Origin: Methylobacter sp.
Lineage (GTDB): Bacteria; Pseudomonadota; Gammaproteobacteria; Methylococcales; Methylomonadaceae
Direction: 5' to 3'
Assembly: GCA_004299305.1 (NCBI GenBank)
Contig: SCPZ01000020.1
Location: 1-47,905 of the forward strand
DNA: 47,905 nucleotides
The translations under genes and the position numbers were made by a program. Under the pieces are notes generated by a model. The model was not told the DNA's origin. It ran no database searches and saw only the letters and a program-made list of their open reading frames with translations. The number at the start of each line of letters is the position of its first letter. Positions within the stretch are counted from its first letter, which is position 1. Positions 44,252 to 47,905 of this stretch are shown piece by piece.

Positions 44252-46192
44252 TTACCGACGCTTTATCGGTAACAGCAAGGTGAAACAGGCGCCCAAGTCG
44301 CTCGAAGCCCATTTAACCTCAGCGCCAATCGATTCAGCGCGGCGCATCTGATTGGACAGGCCCTTACCGCCGCTCTTTAGTGCGCTTTCCACCGCAAAGC
44401 CATGCCCGTTATCGGAGATTATCACCGCCACATGATCGTCCTCCACCCTTGTTGCGACGCAGATTTCCGTGGCGAGAGCGTGCTTGATGATATTAGTGAA
44501 GGCTTCTTGCAAAATACGCAGGATATGCAGCGCATTTTTTGGATCGAGCCAATCCAAGTCCGGCACGGATTGAACATTCCAACGCAGTGCGATGCCGGTG
44601 CTTTCCAGGCGCGGCCCCAAGCGAAACCGCAGTGTCGCCAGCAATAGCAATAAATCCGCATCCACCGGCTCCATTGAATCAATCGCCAGCTTGAGGTCGT
44701 CGATGCAACTCTTGAGCACCTGTGCAACTTCAGCCTCATCCATTCGTCCGTGCTCCACCACTCGCAGTGCGCTGACGAGTGACGAACCCAAGCCATCGTG
44801 CATATCCTGTACTAGGCGCTGACGTTCTTGCGCCAGTGTTTGTCTATGCTCGGCCTCGCGTAGAAGCCGGTGGCTTATGGTCAATTCAGTCTCGCGGGCT
44901 TGCAGTCGCTCCTCCAGGGTTGCATTGACCTGTTCGACTTCCGCGATGGCGGTGAGATAGCGGCGAAACATGACGTAGGTAAACAAAATAAAAGCGCCGA
45001 TGTTGGCGTAAGTGCTGACGAATGCGCTTTCGATGCTGATGAGGTTATTTTGCAGCAACCAATCATGAATGCCAAGCTGCATGCATATCAGACTCCAGCC
45101 GGACAGTAACATGCCGTCTTTGGAGCGGTTCATCCATGAGTTGTAAAATCCGAACACAAAGGCGATGTTGCCGATGAGCAAAAGCGCGATATATACCAAG
45201 GAAGCGACGATGGTAGCATCAGGTAAACCGGGTAGCGGCAGGGTGATGAGCGAGCAAGCCGTAGTGACCAATATCACCAGCTTTGTCAGCCAAGGCTGAG
45301 ATCGTCCATGTAGCTGAACCAGGAATAAGTGGGAAATCATTATCAGCCAAAACAGGGAGTTAACAGTCAGCCAACCGAACCATTCATCGTTGATCGGCAA
45401 GCGTTCAAGTCCTGCATATTCGTGGAGAGTGCGGATATAAGCAGCAGCCGATATAAAGAAAAACAGTAGGTACAGCTTCTCGTGGCGACGATTAAGCCAA
45501 ACGAAAAATGAAAAGATGCCGATGGCCAAAAAGGCCGAACTGCACATGAACGGCAATTGTGTTTGCAGCCATCTGCGAGTCATATAACGCCAAGCCAAAT
45601 CCGAGTAATTGCCGGTCCAGAGCGATGACAGCGCGCCACCGATACCGCGCAGATGTTGTATGCGGATCAATATCTCGTGCGGCGGTTTTGCGTCGGCGGT
45701 GCTGTCGAGTGCGATTAATAGCGGATGATTGGAACCGTTCCACTGCAAATTGGCGTGCGATTGGTAAAGCAGCCGACCATCGCCGTACACAGCGATCTGA
45801 CCATCTGTTTTCCAGCGCGGGATGTAGAGATAGCGGGGTGACGGCGTTTGTTCCAAGCCGGTTAGGTGCAGTTTATACCAAGTGATTTGGGTGGCCGCCT
45901 CGCCCGCCTTGGGCAAATCTTCCAAAGAGTGAGGCAAGCGCGGGGCATAGGGTAGATTGATCGACGTCCACTTTCCGACCGGCATATCTGCGGCGATAAA
46001 ATAGGGCGGAAGCGAATAACCGTAACCATCAACGACAAGGAGTTCAGCAAAGGTGAAATGCACGGGCTCACCCGCTTGCACTGGAGGATGCCATAGCGTT
46101 GCGCAGAGTATCGGTATCAGGATGAAGAGAATAAAGTAACGTCGAAACAGGCTATCGCCAAAGCCTGAGTGTGCATGGGAATGGGACTTCAT
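44252..46192 (-). CDS. 7TM-DISM histidine kinase (NarL-type, HisKA_3)
   Basis: Membrane sensor kinase of 646 aa. After a signal or anchor segment (about 18-38) comes an extracellular 7TMR-DISM-type sensor (about 45-200) with WYKLHL and YLYIPRW segments. Seven hydrophobic segments follow (about 215-410), then a coiled region and the HisKA_3 box RLVQDMHDGLGSSLVSAL with His465. The HATPase domain has LQEAFTNIIKHA and SDNGHGFAVESAL, and ends ACFTLLLPIKR. It pairs with the NarL-type regulator at 46466-47158. Its ATG overlaps the stop of the intervening kinase remnant. The ligand is unknown. Confidence 0.9.
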   Translation of the reverse strand: MKSHSHAHSGFGDSLFRRYFILFILIPILCATLWHPPVQAGEPVHFTFAELLVVDGYGYSLPPYFIAADMPVGKWTSINLPYAPRLPHSLEDLPKAGEAATQITWYKLHLTGLEQTPSPRYLYIPRWKTDGQIAVYGDGRLLYQSHANLQWNGSNHPLLIALDSTADAKPPHEILIRIQHLRGIGGALSSLWTGNYSDLAWRYMTRRWLQTQLPFMCSSAFLAIGIFSFFVWLNRRHEKLYLLFFFISAAAYIRTLHEYAGLERLPINDEWFGWLTVNSLFWLIMISHLFLVQLHGRSQPWLTKLVILVTTACSLITLPLPGLPDATIVASLVYIALLLIGNIAFVFGFYNSWMNRSKDGMLLSGWSLICMQLGIHDWLLQNNLISIESAFVSTYANIGAFILFTYVMFRRYLTAIAEVEQVNATLEERLQARETELTISHRLLREAEHRQTLAQERQRLVQDMHDGLGSSLVSALRVVEHGRMDEAEVAQVLKSCIDDLKLAIDSMEPVDADLLLLLATLRFRLGPRLESTGIALRWNVQSVPDLDWLDPKNALHILRILQEAFTNIIKHALATEICVATRVEDDHVAVIISDNGHGFAVESALKSGGKGLSNQMRRAESIGAEVKWASSDLGACFTLLLPIKRR

Positions 46193-46473
46193 TTTTGTGC
46201 ATCCATGGCGCGCCTTATCGGCAGGCGCAATATAAAACAGGTTGCCGCATCGATTGACTTCCAGCTGACCTTGGCGCCGACGGATTCCGCACGGCGCATC
46301 TGATTGGACAGACTACCGAAAAGGAACATATAGACTTTCAGATAAATAATTTCCATCGTCAATGATACGGATAACATCCCTCTGAGGGATGTTATCCGTG
46401 CAATTACTAAAATTTGGAAATTTAATTTCTGAAAATCTATAGAAGCCACTGAACCGCCCCGCCGATTAGTCAC
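46189..46473 (-). pseudogene. Remnant of a second histidine kinase
   Basis: A 94-codon frame whose last 42 residues (SLSNQMRRAESVGAKVSW and ending LRLPIRRAMDAQK) closely resemble the C-terminus of the adjacent kinase (LSNQMRRAESIGAEVKW). The first 52 codons show no kinase similarity and include a perfect palindrome. The frame overlaps the regulator stop by eight bases and the intact kinase start by four. It looks like the end of a lost first kinase left between regulator and kinase, possibly still translated. Confidence 0.75.
46367..46399. repeat. Perfect 33-base palindrome
   Basis: ACGGATAACATCCCTC (46367-46382) is followed by one base and its exact reverse complement (46384-46399). It lies within the kinase remnant, 67 bases past the response regulator stop. 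No T run follows on the minus strand, so it is probably a REP-like or regulatory palindrome, or an RNA stabiliser, rather than an intrinsic terminator. Confidence 0.85.
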
Positions 46474-47158
46474 TCAGCAGACCTTGACTACGTGCCTCAT
46501 AAATAGCTTCAGCTTTGGAACTCACTTCAAGTTTTACGTAAATGCGTCGTACATAAGTTAGCACGGTATGGCGCGAGACCGACATCAAGGTAGCGATCTC
46601 ATCGGAAGTAAAGCCCTTGGTGATAAATTCCAATACCTCTTGTTCGCGCGCAGACAATGTTGTGCGCTGTTTGTTAGCGCCAGGGTGTTCTTCAAGCGGT
46701 GTAGTGGATTGACCGCCTTGCCGAAAGCGCATCAAAATTTGCCGCGCGATCAGCGGACTGATCGGGCTGCCGCCGCCATGCAGGCTACGAATTTCGTCCA
46801 TCATATTTTTGGGCGCGCTGTCTTTCAGCAGGTAACCGGTAGCCCCCGCTTCGAGCGATTGCATGACGTGCATTTCGTCGCCGAACGTAGTGCTGACCAT
46901 GATGCCGCAGTCGGGCCATTTTTCGTGAGCAGACCTGATCACATCAATGCCTGAGCCGTCTGGCAAGCCGAGATCGACCAGTAACACATCGACCTGTATG
47001 TGATCCAGCGCCAGTAATCCGAGCGCTCGGGTGCCTGTTACACTCAGCAGTGTCATGTCGGGCGCATCCTGAATGGCATCCATAAAAGCATTCTGGAAGT
47101 GAATATCGTCTTCCACCAGTGCAACGCGTATCTGGGAACTGTTTAGGGAATGTTGCAT
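46466..47158 (-). CDS. NarL/FixJ-type response regulator
   Basis: Two-component regulator of 230 aa. The receiver domain (about 10-125) has acidic pocket VEDD, phospho-acceptor Asp62 in LLVDLGLPDGSG and Lys in YLLKDSAP. The C-terminal LuxR-type helix-turn-helix reads LSAREQEVLEFITKGFTSDEIATLMSVSRHTVLTYVRR, then VKLEVSSKAEA. It is the first gene of the regulator-kinase operon, and its output promoters are unknown. Confidence 0.94.
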   Translation of the reverse strand: MQHSLNSSQIRVALVEDDIHFQNAFMDAIQDAPDMTLLSVTGTRALGLLALDHIQVDVLLVDLGLPDGSGIDVIRSAHEKWPDCGIMVSTTFGDEMHVMQSLEAGATGYLLKDSAPKNMMDEIRSLHGGGSPISPLIARQILMRFRQGGQSTTPLEEHPGANKQRTTLSAREQEVLEFITKGFTSDEIATLMSVSRHTVLTYVRRIYVKLEVSSKAEAIYEARSQGLLSD

Positions 47159-47371
47159 AGAAAAGCCGCCTATGTGTTGTTGTTATGTTCGCTGAGCGCA
47201 TATCTGGGCTACCAACTTAAGCCGGGATAGATATTACCATAAGGTTTAGCCTTGCTTTGTCACTAGTTCTAGGGACAGATAACAGGTGCAGATAAGCTAA
47301 ATAGATCGGGTGTTATATTCGTTAGATAGTCCGCCGCAAATTCTACAGCCTTTGTTTGAAAAGCCGACAAT

Positions 47372-47497
47372 TTAAGACGGGACAGTTTTAAGTGGGTGTC
47401 TGGGAATGCCAAGTCCCAGCTTGGCGAGTGTCTGCAATTATCAACATTGCCGAGCTGGGGCTCGGTGTTCCCGGTTATTTAGCGTGTCCCGTCTTAA
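47372..47497. repeat. Nested inverted repeat, MITE-like
   Basis: Outer arms TTAAGACGGGACA (47372-47384) and TGTCCCGTCTTAA (47485-47497) are perfect. Inside lies a longer imperfect inverted repeat (GGGAATGCCAAGTCCCAGC near 47402 against its counterpart near 47472). The 126-base unit encodes nothing and looks like a MITE or RAYT-linked REP pair. It lies in the gene-free terminal 747 bases of the window. Confidence 0.7.
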
Positions 47498-47527
47498 GTT
47501 AGTAGTCATTAACGTTGAACGGCGGAG

Positions 47528-47592
47528 TTCAAAGCTGGCTTTGCCTACATGGATGTAGGTAAGGAGCGTGAGCAGGAGCGGAAGCTTTGAAC
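47528..47592. repeat. Stem-forming repeat with GTTCAAAGCT arms
   Basis: GTTCAAAGCT (47528-47537) pairs with AGCTTTGAAC (47583-47592), enclosing 45 bases that contain a smaller CTACAT/ATGTAG stem. Just to its right is a 24-base sequence shared with the kinase remnant junction (46308-46331). Function unknown; no coding frame is convincing. Confidence 0.55.
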
Positions 47593-47685
47593 AGACTACC
47601 GAAAAGGCACATATTAAGTTACTGGACTGCCCAAGCTTAGCTCTCATCGTTATACACAAGTATTTCAAAGCACGTCATCCCGGCA

Positions 47686-47805
47686 GGGATTGCCGGGATC
47701 CAGAAGCCATGGATGGCCTACTGAAGTAGGCAACAAGTCTCGCCACAGGAATTGCTCAATGAAATCAAGCATTCACATCCCTGTACTCTGGATCCCGGCA
47801 ATCCC
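47686..47805. repeat. Inverted repeat with perfect 18-bp arms
   Basis: GGGATTGCCGGGATCCAG (47686-47703) and its exact complement (47788-47805) enclose 84 bases. Sequences of this kind (GTCATCCCGGC...GGGATCCAG) are common dispersed intergenic repeats. The remainder to 47905 shows no gene. Confidence 0.75.
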
Positions 47806-47905
47806 TTATATCTTGATTCTGTTCTCTCAAAGAGCCAGAATCCCCGACTGATCATCGGGAGGGCAGCGAGGAAGTCGAGCCATCCCTGAGGCTTAAAGCC
47901 TGTCC

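Noticed and set aside
45559-45885. Plus-strand frame of 108 codons inside the histidine kinase
   Set aside because: It is an arginine- and alanine-rich shadow of the kinase sensor domain in another frame.
47441-47668. Minus-strand frame of 75 codons near the window end
   Set aside because: It runs through inverted repeats, has no ribosome site and lacks any recognisable motif.

Overview
The window is a stretch of gammaproteobacterial chromosome. The evidence is a System I cytochrome c maturation operon (ccmABCDEFGHI) followed by hemN and slyX, a PilS/PilR pair, RNase R and RlmB, YicC, RdgB, RNase PH, TrmN6 and glutamine-dependent NadE. The many REP-like palindromes, the solo sucCD pair and the gap-pyk pair would suit a type I methanotroph (Methylococcales), but no methane-oxidation gene is present, so that placement is inference.

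Layout. 1-3138: an IS5-type transposase remnant and a large secreted Calx-beta/FG-GAP/RTX protein. 3285-5445: a YefM-YoeB toxin-antitoxin pair, an exported VanX-like dipeptidase and a solo rfbC. 5564-9204 (minus strand): an AAA ATPase, a DUF4276-like protein and nadE in one directon. 9366-14528: sucCD, then the divergent pilS-pilR two-component pair. 14785-19882: an accessory region with two identical tRNA-Phe genes, a tRNA-Thr-like remnant, a second RTX/FG-GAP paralogue, a DUF4160-DUF2442 pair, a degenerate copy of the tRNA-Phe junction, a small exported cysteine-containing protein and tRNA-Leu. 20134-25063: rnr and rlmB separated by a two-gene module made of a HipA/HipT-like kinase and a protein that joins a HipS-like segment to a HIRAN domain. 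25067-34376: the ccm operon, interrupted between ccmF and ccmG by a predicted HExxH metallopeptidase, then hemN and slyX. 34578-40418: gap-pyk, rph-rdgB, a Ser/Thr kinase and yicC. 40457-41485: an integrase fragment and a RelBE-type toxin-antitoxin pair. 41621-47158: trmN6, mrp/apbC, and a NarL-type response regulator with a 7TM histidine kinase and a remnant of a second kinase between them. 47159-47905: no genes, but several nested inverted repeats.

How the genes work together. Housekeeping operons (heme and cytochrome c maturation, lower glycolysis, RNA processing, NAD and succinyl-CoA metabolism) form the backbone. Small accessory cassettes sit in the joints between them: two or three toxin-antitoxin-like pairs, an ATPase/DUF4276 pair, a kinase/HIRAN pair and a lone metallopeptidase. 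Palindromic repeats and tRNA or integrase fragments mark several of these joints. The two most interesting systems are the HipT-like kinase with its HipS-HIRAN partner (22479-24250) and the ATPase with its DUF4276-like partner (7193-9204). Both are translationally coupled two-gene modules with the architecture of conflict or defence systems. All functional statements are from reading the sequence; no database search was run.
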